The translations under genes and the position numbers were made by a program. From the NCBI RefSeq assembly GCF_012726175.1, contig NZ_JAASAD010000014.1, positions 62,001 through 126,000 on the forward strand: 64,000 nt of DNA, written 5' to 3'. Of this stretch, positions 51,914 to 61,682 are shown piece by piece. Position 1 is the stretch's first letter. Every line of letters starts with the position of its first letter. A model generated the notes under the pieces. That model worked only from the letters and a program-made list of their open reading frames with translations, ran no database searches and had not been told where the DNA came from. Source of the DNA: Micromonospora sp. HNM0581. Lineage in GTDB: Bacteria > Actinomycetota > Actinomycetes > Mycobacteriales > Micromonosporaceae.

Positions 51914-52440
51914 ATGACAGCCATGGATCTTGACGGTTTGCGCATCGCTGTCACGGGCGCGGCACGTGGCACGGGTCGACTTCTTGCCGAGGCGTTCGCT
52001 GAACGCGGTGCACACGTCTACCTCGCGGCCCGTAATGTAGTGGCCGCCCGGCAGGTTGCAGCTGTGATCAGTCAGCGGGATGCGGGGCGAGCGGATGCGT
52101 TTCATGTGACCTTGCCGCACCGGATTCGGTTCGTGGTTTCGCCACGTCCTTGGCGGACCAGACGAACTACCTCGACGTACTGATCAACAACGGTGCCGCG
52201 TACATCGAAGGCGACGACCTGGCCGACGTAGGACGCCACGATCGAAAGCGTGATGGCCGCGGGCGGGACCGGCACCGTGCTGCTGATCCCGCCGGACTTC
52301 GTGCAGAACGGGCCACGGCAGGCAGACGGCGACCTTACTGCGCAGTCGGTCATCGACTGCGTGGCATTCGCAGTTGGTCAGCCAAGGGCTGCTTCATCCG
52401 GGAGTTCACTTCGAGCAGGTACAGACCTCACACTTCTGAA
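51914..52440 (+). pseudogene. Degenerate short-chain dehydrogenase gene
   Basis: A Rossmann start (LRIAVTGAARGTGRLLAEAF) runs in one frame to about 52110. VLINNGAAYIEGDDLADV follows in a second frame and IESVMAAGGTGTVLL back in the first. The active-site YxxxK is not found. At least two frame changes and missing central sequence mark it as a pseudogene. Confidence 0.7.
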
Positions 52441-52566
52441 CGCCCGCCGCGGTTGTTCGCCCGAGAAGGTGTGGCGCGTCGCCCCGAGCCTGTCGGGGGC
52501 GGACCCTGCTGATGGGTCCACCCCCGCATACCTCGCCCCGGCGGGTCGACCCGCCCCCAGCTGCGA

Positions 52567-53505
52567 CTACTCGGACTTGCCGAATGCGTCGACGCCGGTC
52601 AGCTCGGCAGAGAGCACCCAGAGTCGCTCGGCGGCCTCGCGGTCGGCCGGGTCTTCGAACGTCTTGAACACCGTGCACGTCTGGCAGTAGCCGCCGCCAG
52701 TGTCCGCCAGTCGCGGCGACGTCGCGGCCCAGACCTGGGTCGCGGCGCCCTGCTCGGGTGCCCGGAACTCGGGCAGCAGTGCGGTGCCGTTCTCGTCGAT
52801 CCAACCTGCGCCGACCATCTCCTCCTTGGTGAGGTGCCGCTGCAACGGGGTGAGGATGTACCCGGGATTCACGGAGAAGGCCCGCACCCCGGCCGCCCGG
52901 CCCAGCCGGTCGAGTTCGGCGGCGAAGAGGATGTTCGCCGACTTCGACTGGCTGTAAGCGGCCCACTTGTCGTAGCTGTTCTCGAAGTGCACGTCGTCCC
53001 AGTTGATGCGCGGGGTCTCACCGGCGCCGGAGGCGACGACGACGACTCGTGCGCCGCCGCCGGCGGTGAGTGCCGGCCAGAGCCGGTTGACCAGGGCGAA
53101 GTGCCCCAGGTGGTTGGTCGCGAACTGGGCCTCCCAGCCCTCACCCACCCGGGTCAGGGGGGTGGCCATGATGCCCGCGTTGTTGATCAGGATGTCGATG
53201 GGGTGACCTGCGGCGAGGACCCGGTCGGCGAAGTGCCGGACGCTGTCGAGGTCGGCGAGGTCGAGTTCGTCGACCTCCACTCCGGCGATCCCCGCGACCG
53301 CCTCCCGCGCGACGTCCGCACGTCGGGCTGGAACGAGAACCCGCGCGCCGGCGGCGGCGAGGGCACGGGTGGTCGCCAGGCCCAGGCCGGAGTATCCGCC
53401 GGTGACGATCGCGAATGTGCCGGAGAGGTCGATGCCGGAGAGCACCTCGGTCGCCGTGCTGTCGATCCCGAAACCCAGGTCGTCAGTTTGATCAGAAAGA
53501 GTCAT
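52567..53505 (-). CDS. SDR-family NAD(P)-dependent oxidoreductase
   Basis: A 312-residue dehydrogenase/reductase. Cofactor motif is TGGYSGLG, the adenine/structural motif is INNAGIM, and the active site is YSQSKSA with Ser in VASGAG. The substrate is unknown; the family includes many ketoreductases of secondary metabolism. ATG 53505 is the likely start (GTG 53526 possible). It lies 40 bases after a GT2 gene on the same strand, so it may be the last gene of the glycan operon. Confidence 0.85.
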   Translation of the reverse strand: MTLSDQTDDLGFGIDSTATEVLSGIDLSGTFAIVTGGYSGLGLATTRALAAAGARVLVPARRADVAREAVAGIAGVEVDELDLADLDSVRHFADRVLAAGHPIDILINNAGIMATPLTRVGEGWEAQFATNHLGHFALVNRLWPALTAGGGARVVVVASGAGETPRINWDDVHFENSYDKWAAYSQSKSANILFAAELDRLGRAAGVRAFSVNPGYILTPLQRHLTKEEMVGAGWIDENGTALLPEFRAPEQGAATQVWAATSPRLADTGGGYCQTCTVFKTFEDPADREAAERLWVLSAELTGVDAFGKSE

Positions 53506-53545
53506 CTTCAACTTCCGGTAGGGCACCGCTACTGCTGGCGCGGGG

Positions 53546-54559
53546 TCAGGCGGGGTTCTCGACGCGGTAGAGCCGCTGCGTCATTCGTGGGAACAGCAGT
53601 CCCTGCAGAATGCCGATGCTGGCAGCCACCGCCGAGGTGAGCGTCACCAATAGGTGAAGCACCGTGAATTGTAGTCCAAAAAGGATCCCGTGGTGGCGGT
53701 AGGCGTAGCCGTAGGTGCGCTTGTCGAGCCCGATGGCGATACCGGTCAGTACTATCGCGGCGAGCAGCGCCCAGGGTCCGACGAGCACCGAGGAGACGAG
53801 CGCGATCACCGCCGCGAGCAGGAAGGCACTGCCCAGTGCCCGATATCCGGTGCCGGCACCACCCGGAAGCTTGTTCAGCCGCAACCAGTTCGGCGCACCG
53901 AGCCGGGTACGGTTGAACACCTTGGTCAGCATCACCCGCAGCGTGCCGTCGTGGTCGTGCCGTCCCCGGATGGTGGGTACGGCCTTGACCTCGTACCGGG
54001 CGTTGAGCCGGAAGCCGTAGTCCTGCTCCTCGGTCCAGCGGAGCCGGTCGTTGAACTCGCCGATCTCAAGGAACGTAGCCTTCTTTATCGCGAAGAGAGC
54101 CGAGTGCAGACCCGGGATGGCGCCTTCGACCTCGCAGAACCAGACGTACTGTTGGATGGCGCGGTAACGCTTCACCAGGCTGTCGGGAAACATCGGTTCG
54201 GCCCGGTACATGCCGCAGATCGCGCCGAGTCGCGGCTCATCCCGCAGATGTTCGACGGCCCGCTCGACCGCGTCGGGATCGAGCGCGACATCGGAGTCCA
54301 CAAAGAACAACACTTCACCCCTGGCGTGTCGGGCGCCCAGGTTCCGCGCTGTGGAGACACCGCTGTTCACCGGCACCTGCAGCACCGTGACGTCGAGTGC
54401 CTCGGCGATCGCCACCGAGTCGTCCGTGCTCGCGTCGTCGGCCACTATCACCTCGACGGCCGGGTACGTCTGGTTCTTCGCGGCTCTGATGCACTCGCCG
54501 ATGGTGCTGGCGTAGTTGTAGTTCGGGATGATCACGGAGACGAGTGGCTGATCATTCAT
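53546..54559 (-). CDS. GT2 glycosyltransferase with C-terminal membrane helices
   Basis: A 337-residue inverting glycosyltransferase. The GT-A nucleotide site is SVIIPNYNYASTIGECI, VIVADDASTDDS, and the metal DxD-type motif is FFVDSDVALDPDA; the acceptor-side motif is RWTEEQDYGFRLN. Two to three helices follow residue 245, placing it at the membrane. It is paralogous to the GT2 gene at 58845. It overlaps the upstream GT4 gene end by 8 bases. Confidence 0.88.
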   Translation of the reverse strand: MNDQPLVSVIIPNYNYASTIGECIRAAKNQTYPAVEVIVADDASTDDSVAIAEALDVTVLQVPVNSGVSTARNLGARHARGEVLFFVDSDVALDPDAVERAVEHLRDEPRLGAICGMYRAEPMFPDSLVKRYRAIQQYVWFCEVEGAIPGLHSALFAIKKATFLEIGEFNDRLRWTEEQDYGFRLNARYEVKAVPTIRGRHDHDGTLRVMLTKVFNRTRLGAPNWLRLNKLPGGAGTGYRALGSAFLLAAVIALVSSVLVGPWALLAAIVLTGIAIGLDKRTYGYAYRHHGILFGLQFTVLHLLVTLTSAVAASIGILQGLLFPRMTQRLYRVENPA

Positions 54560-55724
54560 CGGGCTCCAACCCTTCTTTGTCCCATCGGTGTTGCCGTGCC
54601 GCCGCGCGTCCGCGGAGGGTGGTGAAGAGAACCTCGTACGCGTCCAGCGACGCCGCCATGGAGAAACGCGCCCGGGCTGCCCGGGCCTTCTCCTCCTTCC
54701 ACTGCCGTGGCTCCGCCGCCAGTTCCGAGATGGCCCGCTCAAGCGCGTGTGGATCCCGAGGCGGAACCACTCGGCCGAACCCGGTCGCGGCGACCGGATA
54801 CCGGTTGCCGGGAAGATCAGTCGTCACCGACGGGATGCCGCTCATCATCGCCTCGGCCAGTACGGTGCCGAACGAACTGGTGACCGCCGGCAACGCGAAC
54901 ACGTCGACCGAGGCGTAGAAGTCGTTCACCTCCCGGCCGCGCAGTTCACCGAGGATCCGTACCCGACAGTCCCGGTCGATCTCGGACTGCACCGCCGTGA
55001 GAACGCCACCGTCGACCTCGTGGTATTTGCCCGCGATCAGCAGTCGGGCGTCGGGATCGACGATCCGCTGGAACGCCCGGACCAGGTAGCCGATGCCCTT
55101 GTCCGCCACGATCCGGCCCAGGAAACCGACGTGCAGGCCGCCGGTCTCCCGGTATCGGGGCTCACCGCCCCGCCGGTCCAGGCACGGCGGGGCGATGGGG
55201 GTGAAGTTCCGATTACGGATGATCGGCCAGAACCGCGATGCGTACGCCTGGTCGTGGCTGCCCGCCACCACGGCGGCGGAGCGGCGGATGGCCGCTCGGG
55301 AGGCGATGTCCGAGGCGCGGGTGAAAGCCCGGCCCGACCAGCCTGCCGGCAGGTCCGGGTCGCTGTGCAGCATGCTCACCACCGGTACGCGCCGGGCTAG
55401 CGGTATCAGCAGGGCCGCCTCCGGCATCGGCAGGTTGAGGTGCAGCAGGGACGAGCTACGCGCCAGCTGACCGGCCAGGATCGGGTAGTGGGGGGCGACG
55501 AATGCCCGGTTTGCCAGCATCAGCATCGGGGACCGGTAGATGTCCACGCCACCGGCGGTGTCCCGCAGCGGCAGCTCAGGATCGTGCTGGGCGGTGACGA
55601 CAGCGACCCGCCAACCCCGATTGGCCATTCCCTCGGCGATGCTGCGTGCGGTCTGCGTGAAGCCACTGATGTGCGGCTCGTAGCAGGTGGCCGCTAACGT
55701 CAGATCGTATTTCCTGTCCGGCAT
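54552..55724 (-). CDS. GT4 glycosyltransferase
   Basis: A 390-residue GT-B enzyme. It begins DLTLAATCYEPHISGFTQTA; the donor-site region is VGFLGRIVADKGIGYLVRAF and SSFGTVLAEAMMSGIPSVTT (E-x7-E). Closely related in its first 80 residues to the partial GT4 at the right end of the window, so the locus holds duplicated transferases. ATG 55724 is preferred; a TTG at 55763 is possible. Confidence 0.88.
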   Translation of the reverse strand: MPDRKYDLTLAATCYEPHISGFTQTARSIAEGMANRGWRVAVVTAQHDPELPLRDTAGGVDIYRSPMLMLANRAFVAPHYPILAGQLARSSSLLHLNLPMPEAALLIPLARRVPVVSMLHSDPDLPAGWSGRAFTRASDIASRAAIRRSAAVVAGSHDQAYASRFWPIIRNRNFTPIAPPCLDRRGGEPRYRETGGLHVGFLGRIVADKGIGYLVRAFQRIVDPDARLLIAGKYHEVDGGVLTAVQSEIDRDCRVRILGELRGREVNDFYASVDVFALPAVTSSFGTVLAEAMMSGIPSVTTDLPGNRYPVAATGFGRVVPPRDPHALERAISELAAEPRQWKEEKARAARARFSMAASLDAYEVLFTTLRGRAAARQHRWDKEGLEPDE

Positions 55725-55780
55725 GGCTACCGCATTCTCTGAGGTATCACTATGGCCGATCAACTAGCCCTGAGCACACG

Positions 55781-56890
55781 CTAGTGGCTCGTCTGTGACC
55801 ACATTCTTGGCGGTTTCTTGGGGGCCGGTGAAACCGCATTCGTGTGCTCCGGACCGGTCGCCCCCTGTGGCACGGCAGAGACTGCCGCGGGTGGGCGTCG
55901 CCGGATGATCGCCGCCGTCACCAGGAGGCCGACCCCCGCCGTGGCGAGTTCGCTGAGCGTCACCACGACCCGGCTGGCCAGCGCCACCACCCCGGCTACC
56001 GGAACCGGCAGGATGACGCTGAGCGCGACCGTCACCACCACCTCGCGGACGCCGATGCCGTCCGGGGCGAACACGGCGACGACCCCGGCGACCGCGCCGA
56101 GACCGAAGGCGCCGAGGCAGAGCGGCAGCGCCCGTAACGGCGGTGCCCCCATCGCCACGGCGAGAATCCACAGGTGGGCGCCCCCGATCACCCACGCCAG
56201 CAGTTGGGCGACGACCGCCTGCCGGATGCCGGTGCCACAGATCGCCGTCGACGGCTCCGGGCGGCGGCGCAGCCGGCCGATCAGGGTCGCCGCCCAGCCG
56301 ATCAGACTGGGGCGGACCAGCACCGCCGCCACCGGCAGGACGGCCAGCAGGAGCCAGGCGGTCGACGCGCCGAAGACCTCCGGACCGGCGGCCAGTCCCA
56401 CGGTGGCGCCGGTCAGCAGGCTCACCACCAGGGCCAGCAGCCAGGCCGCGCTCATCCGGCCCGCCGGTACGCCGATGGCCCTGCCCATCTCGACGCTGAC
56501 CAGGAAACCCATCACCTTGCCGGGCACGTACTTGACCAGTTGTCCGAAGTAGAAGATCCGGGCCGCGTCCACGGCGGGGATCCGCTGGCCGACACCGGCG
56601 AGCATGGCCCGCCAGGAAACCATGGTGGCGACCAGACCTGCGGCGTTGGCCAGGACTGCCAGGGCCGTCATCGTCGCGACGAAGCCGGGCCGTTGTCCGC
56701 GCAGCATGACGGCCACCGTGGACCAGTCCTGACCGCGTAGCGCGAGCACGATGAAGACCACGGTCACCGCCAGCAACAGGCCGATGAGTACCCGGCGGGC
56801 CACCGGGCGCCACCGCCTCTTCGGCTCCGGGGATGCGGCTACGGCGATTCCCGGGAAGGTCTGCGGTGCGTCCAGTTCCTGTGTTGACAC
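55781..56890 (-). CDS. UPF0104/AglD-type membrane protein (flippase-like)
   Basis: A 369-residue integral membrane protein with about eight helices, matching the lysylphosphatidylglycerol-synthase transmembrane/AglD family. Blocks include YFGQLVKYVPGKVMGFLVSVEMGRA and FAPDGIGVREVVVT. In glycan clusters such proteins are thought to move or transfer lipid-linked sugars, though the reaction is not proven. GTG 56890 starts, 42 bases after the SARP gene. Confidence 0.82.
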   Translation of the reverse strand: MSTQELDAPQTFPGIAVAASPEPKRRWRPVARRVLIGLLLAVTVVFIVLALRGQDWSTVAVMLRGQRPGFVATMTALAVLANAAGLVATMVSWRAMLAGVGQRIPAVDAARIFYFGQLVKYVPGKVMGFLVSVEMGRAIGVPAGRMSAAWLLALVVSLLTGATVGLAAGPEVFGASTAWLLLAVLPVAAVLVRPSLIGWAATLIGRLRRRPEPSTAICGTGIRQAVVAQLLAWVIGGAHLWILAVAMGAPPLRALPLCLGAFGLGAVAGVVAVFAPDGIGVREVVVTVALSVILPVPVAGVVALASRVVVTLSELATAGVGLLVTAAIIRRRPPAAVSAVPQGATGPEHTNAVSPAPKKPPRMWSQTSH

Positions 56891-56932
56891 GCGGCACCTT
56901 CTCCGATCGTGGAAAAGAGTCGAGCTGGTGGC

Positions 56933-58804
56933 TCACGCTAACCGCGAACCGCTTGCTTGTTCCTTGTTCGACGGCTCGCCGGTCATTTCTCCATCGGGGC
57001 CGGTGAAGCGTTCCCGGGCGTACAGTCGCAGCAGTTCACCCATTCGGTAACTGCCCGGCGTCGATGTCTCCAGCAGCTGCGCGTCGACCAGACGCTCCAG
57101 GATGCGTTCGGTGTGTGCCTCCGAACGGGCGAGCACCTGAGCGGCGGTCGACCGGCTGAGTTCCGTCATCGACGACGTGCCCAGCAACTTGAACGCCTCG
57201 GCGATGACACGCTCGGAGTGGTCCGCGCTGCCGGAGAGACGGTCGTAGGAGCCGGCCATGCTGGCCCGTAGACCGACTCCGTCGAACTCGAGATTGTCCA
57301 GCCGGCGACGCTCGTCGGCGAGCCGGTCGCGTAGCTCGGCGAGTGGCCATCTGGGGCGGGCCACGAGGCGGGCACCGACGATGCGCAGCGCCAGCGGAAG
57401 GCACTCGCACCACTCGGCGATCGCGGTGGCGGCCGCTGGCTCCGCCGCTACCCGTTCCGCGCCGACCCAGTGGCTGAGTAACGCGACGGCGTCCGGGACG
57501 GTGAGCGGGCCGACGCGCAACTGGTGCACGTCGCTGAGCCCCGCCAGCGGCTGACGGCTGGTCACCAAGGTGCCGCAGCCTGCGCCGCTGGGCAGCAGCG
57601 GGCGTACCTGGTCGGCGTCGACGGCGTTGTCGAGGACCAGTAGCAGTCGACGCCCGGCGACGACCGAGCGGAACAGGGCCGCCGCCTCGTCGACCTGCTC
57701 CTGGTCGTAGCTCATGCTGACCCCGAGGGTGCGCAGCAGTCGGGCGAGGGCGTCGACCGGCGTCAGCGGTTCGGCGTTCACACTGGTGCCGCGCAGGGCG
57801 ATGTACAACTGGCCGTCCGGGTACTGGCTGGTGAGCTTGTGGGCAGCGTGGATGGCCAGGGTTGATTTTCCCACCCCGGCGGTTCCGTAGATCGACACGA
57901 CCGGGGCCGGGTCCCCGGTACCAGGGTTGAGCCAGTTCAGGATCGGCGTGAGGTCGTCGTGCCGGCCGGAGAAACGGACGATGTCGGCGGGTAGCTGCCG
58001 CGGCACGTGCCGGATCGGAGTGGTGACGGGACGGAGGTTGCCCGGGTACGGCTCGTCGAGTTCGCCGCGAAGGATGGCGACGTGCAGGTTGCGCAGTTCA
58101 GCCCCGGGCTCGGCGCCGAACTGCTCGACGACGAGCGCTCGGGTGTCGACGTAGTACTGCAACGCCTCCGGGGTACGTCCCATCGCGCAGAGCGCCCGCA
58201 TCTGCAGCGAGACGAGCGGTTCGGCGAGCGGGTACGAGCCGAGGATCCGGGCCAGCCGTTCGGCGACCGCCTCCGGGTTACCGAGCCGTAGCTCCTCGGC
58301 TCCCCAGGCGCCGGCCAGGCTGATCAACTGGGATGCCACGCTGCGCCTGACCCGGTTGGCCCAGTCACTGGAAAGGGTGGCGAGTGGATCCCCCCGCCAC
58401 AGGTCCATCGCCTCACGCAGTGCCGTGATCGGCCCGTCGTCGCCGGTCTGCCTCGTCGTGCGACCGACGTCGATGAGACGGTTCAATCGGTGCAGGTCCA
58501 CCTGCTGACGCTCGACGTCCAGTACGTAACCGTCCCCGTGCCGACTCAGACCTATGGTCCTGCCGGAGTCGTCGTCGGCCTGTGCCAGGGCGCGACGCAG
58601 CCGGGCGACGTGGGCGTACAGGGCGCTGCGGGGTGCTTCCGGGGCGGCCGGTCCCCACACCCGTTCGGTCAGGGTGTCGATCGACACCGGCGTGCCGGCG
58701 TCCACGGCCAGGGCCGCCAGGACCGCGCGACGCTGACGTGGCCCCACATCCAGCGGACCCTCCGTCGACTCCACCTCGACAGGTCCCAGTAGTCGAATCC
58801 TCAC
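56933..58804 (-). CDS. SARP-family regulator with NB-ARC ATPase
   Basis: A 623-residue AfsR-like activator. Residues 1-95 are an OmpR-type DNA-binding domain (MRIRLLGPVEV through LYAHVARLRRALAQ), 95-245 the bacterial transcriptional activation domain, and 275-600 an NB-ARC ATPase with Walker A GTAGVGKST, Walker B LLLVLDNAVD and GLPLAL-like LPLALRIVGARL. Unlike AfsR it lacks C-terminal TPRs. The GTG start has GGGGAG upstream. It sits inside the glycan operon and probably activates it. Confidence 0.9.
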   Translation of the reverse strand: MRIRLLGPVEVESTEGPLDVGPRQRRAVLAALAVDAGTPVSIDTLTERVWGPAAPEAPRSALYAHVARLRRALAQADDDSGRTIGLSRHGDGYVLDVERQQVDLHRLNRLIDVGRTTRQTGDDGPITALREAMDLWRGDPLATLSSDWANRVRRSVASQLISLAGAWGAEELRLGNPEAVAERLARILGSYPLAEPLVSLQMRALCAMGRTPEALQYYVDTRALVVEQFGAEPGAELRNLHVAILRGELDEPYPGNLRPVTTPIRHVPRQLPADIVRFSGRHDDLTPILNWLNPGTGDPAPVVSIYGTAGVGKSTLAIHAAHKLTSQYPDGQLYIALRGTSVNAEPLTPVDALARLLRTLGVSMSYDQEQVDEAAALFRSVVAGRRLLLVLDNAVDADQVRPLLPSGAGCGTLVTSRQPLAGLSDVHQLRVGPLTVPDAVALLSHWVGAERVAAEPAAATAIAEWCECLPLALRIVGARLVARPRWPLAELRDRLADERRRLDNLEFDGVGLRASMAGSYDRLSGSADHSERVIAEAFKLLGTSSMTELSRSTAAQVLARSEAHTERILERLVDAQLLETSTPGSYRMGELLRLYARERFTGPDGEMTGEPSNKEQASGSRLA

Positions 58805-58844
58805 ATGCTCTCCCCGTCATCACGGCTGACGCTGGCCGGTGTAC

Positions 58845-59870
58845 CTAGTGCACGCCGACCGGCGTTCGATACCTCTGTCGGAAGCGCGCGTCGAGCACGT
58901 AGCGCAGGCCACCACTCAACGCGCCGGCGGAAATCGCGAGACTGTACAGAAAGCTGAGTAGCGCGCTCGGCAGGACCATCCGCCAGCCTGCGGTGCGTCG
59001 GACGTAGTTCAACAGGGGGAGGTCGACGCCGATGAACCACGTCAGGAAGGCGATCGGGAGGGCCGCCAGGTAGGGGGAGAACAGCACCAGGGGGAGGCTG
59101 GTGGTGGTCAGAAGGGCGGCCGCGACCTCGGCGGGCCGGTGGGTGGCCTCCCGCTCGGGTTTCAGCTCGCGCTGCTTGAGGACGAGGGGAACCAGTGAAC
59201 AGGCCCGGCGGTAGAGCTTCCGCAGGATCGAGGACAACTGGTCGTCGTCATCGTGGTAGCCGACCACGGACAGGGTGCGGGTGACCGGGTAGTTCTCCGC
59301 TATCCGGAGGCTGAACTCGTGGTCCTCGTTGGCGTACTGGCCGCGCAGCCGCTCGTCGAACGCCCCGATGTGGTCGATGACCCGGCGAGGTACGGCGCCG
59401 CTGGCGAAGTGGCCGGTCCGTGCCGGCCCGAGTTTACGGGTGGCGCGGTAGTGGCCGTAGAGCACCTGCACCCACTCCACCACACCGTCGTCGACCAGTG
59501 GGCGGTCGCCGTAGACGCCCCAGACCGCGCCGTAGGACGGGTTCTCCTCGAAGATCCGGACGGCGTTGGCGACCGCGTCGGAGGCGAGGGCGACATCGGA
59601 GTCGAGGAAGAAGAGGATGTCGCCGCGGCTCGCGGCTATGCCGCGGTTGCGGGCGGGGCCGGCTCCGACGTTGTCGGTGAGTTCGATGAGAGTGCAATCG
59701 AGCTTTCTGACGATTTCCGGCGTTTCGTCGGTGCTCGCGTCGTCGACGACGATGACCTCGACCGACGAGTGGGTCTGGTGCAATGCCGAGAGGACGCTCA
59801 GGGCGATGGTCTTCCGGCTGTTGTGGCAGGGGATCACCACTGACACCAGTGGCGTCTCGGTAGGCTTCAT
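58845..59870 (-). CDS. GT2 glycosyltransferase with C-terminal membrane helices
   Basis: A 341-residue paralogue of the GT2 gene at 53546: SVVIPCHNSRKTIALSVL, VIVVDDASTDETPEI, FFLDSDVALASDAV, and the acceptor motif RGQYANEDHEFSLRI. Two to three helices after residue 255. First gene of the run toward 52.6 kb, 40 bases before SARP; a 201-base gap separates it from the phosphatase gene. Confidence 0.88.
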   Translation of the reverse strand: MKPTETPLVSVVIPCHNSRKTIALSVLSALHQTHSSVEVIVVDDASTDETPEIVRKLDCTLIELTDNVGAGPARNRGIAASRGDILFFLDSDVALASDAVANAVRIFEENPSYGAVWGVYGDRPLVDDGVVEWVQVLYGHYRATRKLGPARTGHFASGAVPRRVIDHIGAFDERLRGQYANEDHEFSLRIAENYPVTRTLSVVGYHDDDDQLSSILRKLYRRACSLVPLVLKQRELKPEREATHRPAEVAAALLTTTSLPLVLFSPYLAALPIAFLTWFIGVDLPLLNYVRRTAGWRMVLPSALLSFLYSLAISAGALSGGLRYVLDARFRQRYRTPVGVH

Positions 59871-60071
59871 TGATGCTCCTCGGGCAGGAAATCGGCTGCG
59901 CTGGGAGGTGGACGACGTACCTACTCGTCGGTTTCTCGTCGTCGAGAAGACCCGTCGACCACCCTAGTGCCTGATCGACATCGGTAGAAAGATCTCGATC
60001 GGTTCGATGTTCGGCAGAACGTCGAGACGGCCCGTCGCCGCGTGTTCCGGGCCAATGTGATGCTCACCTCG

Positions 60072-61274
60072 TCAGGGTGCCGAGATGACGAACTGCTGGG
60101 CCTTGTGGTCGGACAGGCCCTTGGGGAGGGTTAAATCGTAACTGTGCACCTTGATGTCCGGACTGGTGAAGAGCCAATCGATACGCCACATTCGTGGCTT
60201 GTCGCCCACGGGCCAGGTGACCGGATAAAGCGAGGAGAGCACTTTGCTCTGGTCGACCAGCCGGTCGGAGACCATGTCGAGGAGATTCATCGACGGTGAC
60301 GTGTTCAGGTCGCCGGCCATCACCGCCCGGTTCGGATTCTTCTCCAGGTCGGCGGCGATGGCCTGGTAGCTGGCCTGCCGGATTTCGAAGTTGAACCGGT
60401 CGATCTCGAACATGTTCCGGTCGTCGTCGCTGCGCAGCAGCAGGATCCGGACCGGCGGTTGGAAGATGTGCGTGTTGTAGAACGACACGACGTGGCCGTT
60501 GACCCGGATGTCGGTGCGCAGCGCCTGCGACGTGTAGAAGAGAGGCCGGTCGACGAGGGCCGGCGGCACCGGCTTCAAGTCGTCCGGCAGGTACGGCTGG
60601 GAGTCGAGCCACGCGTGCCCGACCACCGGCAGCCGGGTGAGCGTGACGTTGCGTCCCTCGCGGACGATCGTGTAGCCGGGGAACGCCGCCTCCAGCTGCG
60701 CAGTCTGGTCGATCTCGTACGCCTGCGCGAAGATGTCGACGAGCGAGTCGTCGACGTTCGCGTACTCGTGCAGCATGTAGACGTCGGCGTCCATCTCCCG
60801 CAGGAATTCGTAGAACTGCCCCGTGGTGGTGCGTTGCTCCCCGCCGTTGCGTCGGTCCTGGTCCCAGTACTCGGTGTTCCAGGTCACCACCTTCACGGCG
60901 TCGGCGGGCGCCGGTGCTGGGGTGTGGAACACCGTCGCGAAGTTGATCCCGCTGTAGCCGACGCCCAGTGCGAGGGCGAGCAGCGCCGCCCCGATCAGCC
61001 GCCCGCGAATCGGCCGCGCCAGCCAGGCAACGGGCAGCAGTATCACCGGGACCGCCGCCCAGACGATCGGCGGAAGCAGGTCCACCGGCCCCCATACGTA
61101 CGTCCGGGCGCTGAGCAGGTGGTGCAGGACGACGACGGCCAGCCAACCAACGCAGGCCACGGCCGTGAGGCGTACCCCCCACCGGGCCCGGCGGGACCGG
61201 GCAGCAGGGTCCGGAGACGACTCGGGATCCTTTTCGTCCATTATTGAGGTCGTTCTTGCCGCCGCTTCCGCCAT
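60072..61274 (-). CDS. Membrane-anchored endonuclease/exonuclease/phosphatase protein, VanJ-like
   Basis: A 400-residue protein with three N-terminal helices (about 35-130) and an outside EEP domain: VVTWNTEYWDQD (metal Asn/Glu), GDLNTSPSMN (Asp/Asn), WRIDWLFTSPDI and SDHKAQQFVI (catalytic His). The same layout occurs in VanJ, a phosphatase acting on undecaprenyl diphosphate; the substrate here is inferred. GGAG precedes the ATG. It lies in the glycan locus and would recycle the lipid carrier. Confidence 0.82.
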   Translation of the reverse strand: MAEAAARTTSIMDEKDPESSPDPAARSRRARWGVRLTAVACVGWLAVVVLHHLLSARTYVWGPVDLLPPIVWAAVPVILLPVAWLARPIRGRLIGAALLALALGVGYSGINFATVFHTPAPAPADAVKVVTWNTEYWDQDRRNGGEQRTTTGQFYEFLREMDADVYMLHEYANVDDSLVDIFAQAYEIDQTAQLEAAFPGYTIVREGRNVTLTRLPVVGHAWLDSQPYLPDDLKPVPPALVDRPLFYTSQALRTDIRVNGHVVSFYNTHIFQPPVRILLLRSDDDRNMFEIDRFNFEIRQASYQAIAADLEKNPNRAVMAGDLNTSPSMNLLDMVSDRLVDQSKVLSSLYPVTWPVGDKPRMWRIDWLFTSPDIKVHSYDLTLPKGLSDHKAQQFVISAP

Positions 61275-61682
61275 GGCAACTCCTTTACGGGGCGTCGGTT
61301 CCGGCCGAGGTCGGCGCCGGCCGGGAAAAAGGTAGCTATCGGTACCTTGCTCGAAGCTTGGTCTGGACACCAAGGAGGGGGCAAACGTCACTCACTAGCG
61401 TCGCGAGTGCTGATACCAGATTCGCAGCAGTGGACGGAGCTGCCGGATGGCTCTCGCGCAGATTAACGACTCTCAGTCGGAGCTGGCCCTGTCGGTAGGG
61501 GCTCGTCGGTCCGATATGCGAATTGCCTGGCATTTGGCGGGCCGGCCCGATTGGTCGGTACCGGTGGCTGACGGCTGGTCTGTCGGTGAATATCCGTTGA
61601 TGGTGAATGTCGGGAAAGTTTCCGACGGGAGTCGGGACGCTTCCGTCGGAAGCGAGGAATCCCCTCGAAACGGGAGGTGACA
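61275..61682. other. Divergent control region of the glycan locus
   Basis: A 408-base stretch between divergent genes, AT-richer than its surroundings. A frame from 61447 to 61680 lacks the high third-position GC of local genes, so it is not called. A 9-base inverted repeat near the right end is listed separately. Confidence 0.6.
61620..61651 (+). promoter_or_regulatory. Inverted repeat before the epimerase gene
   Basis: TTCCGACGG (61620-61628) and CCGTCGGAA (61643-61651), 14 bases apart, ending 31 bases before GTG 61683. The right arm is also half of the palindrome CTTCCGTCGGAAG. Possible operator or leader hairpin. Confidence 0.4.

Noticed and set aside
41144..52560. Attachment-site direct repeat of the tRNA-Lys 3' end
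   Set aside because: No second copy of the tRNA end was found by eye downstream; the island boundary stays unproven.
61447..61680. 77-codon frame before the epimerase gene
   Set aside because: Third-position GC is far below that of neighbours and there is no ribosome site or family match; treated as control region.
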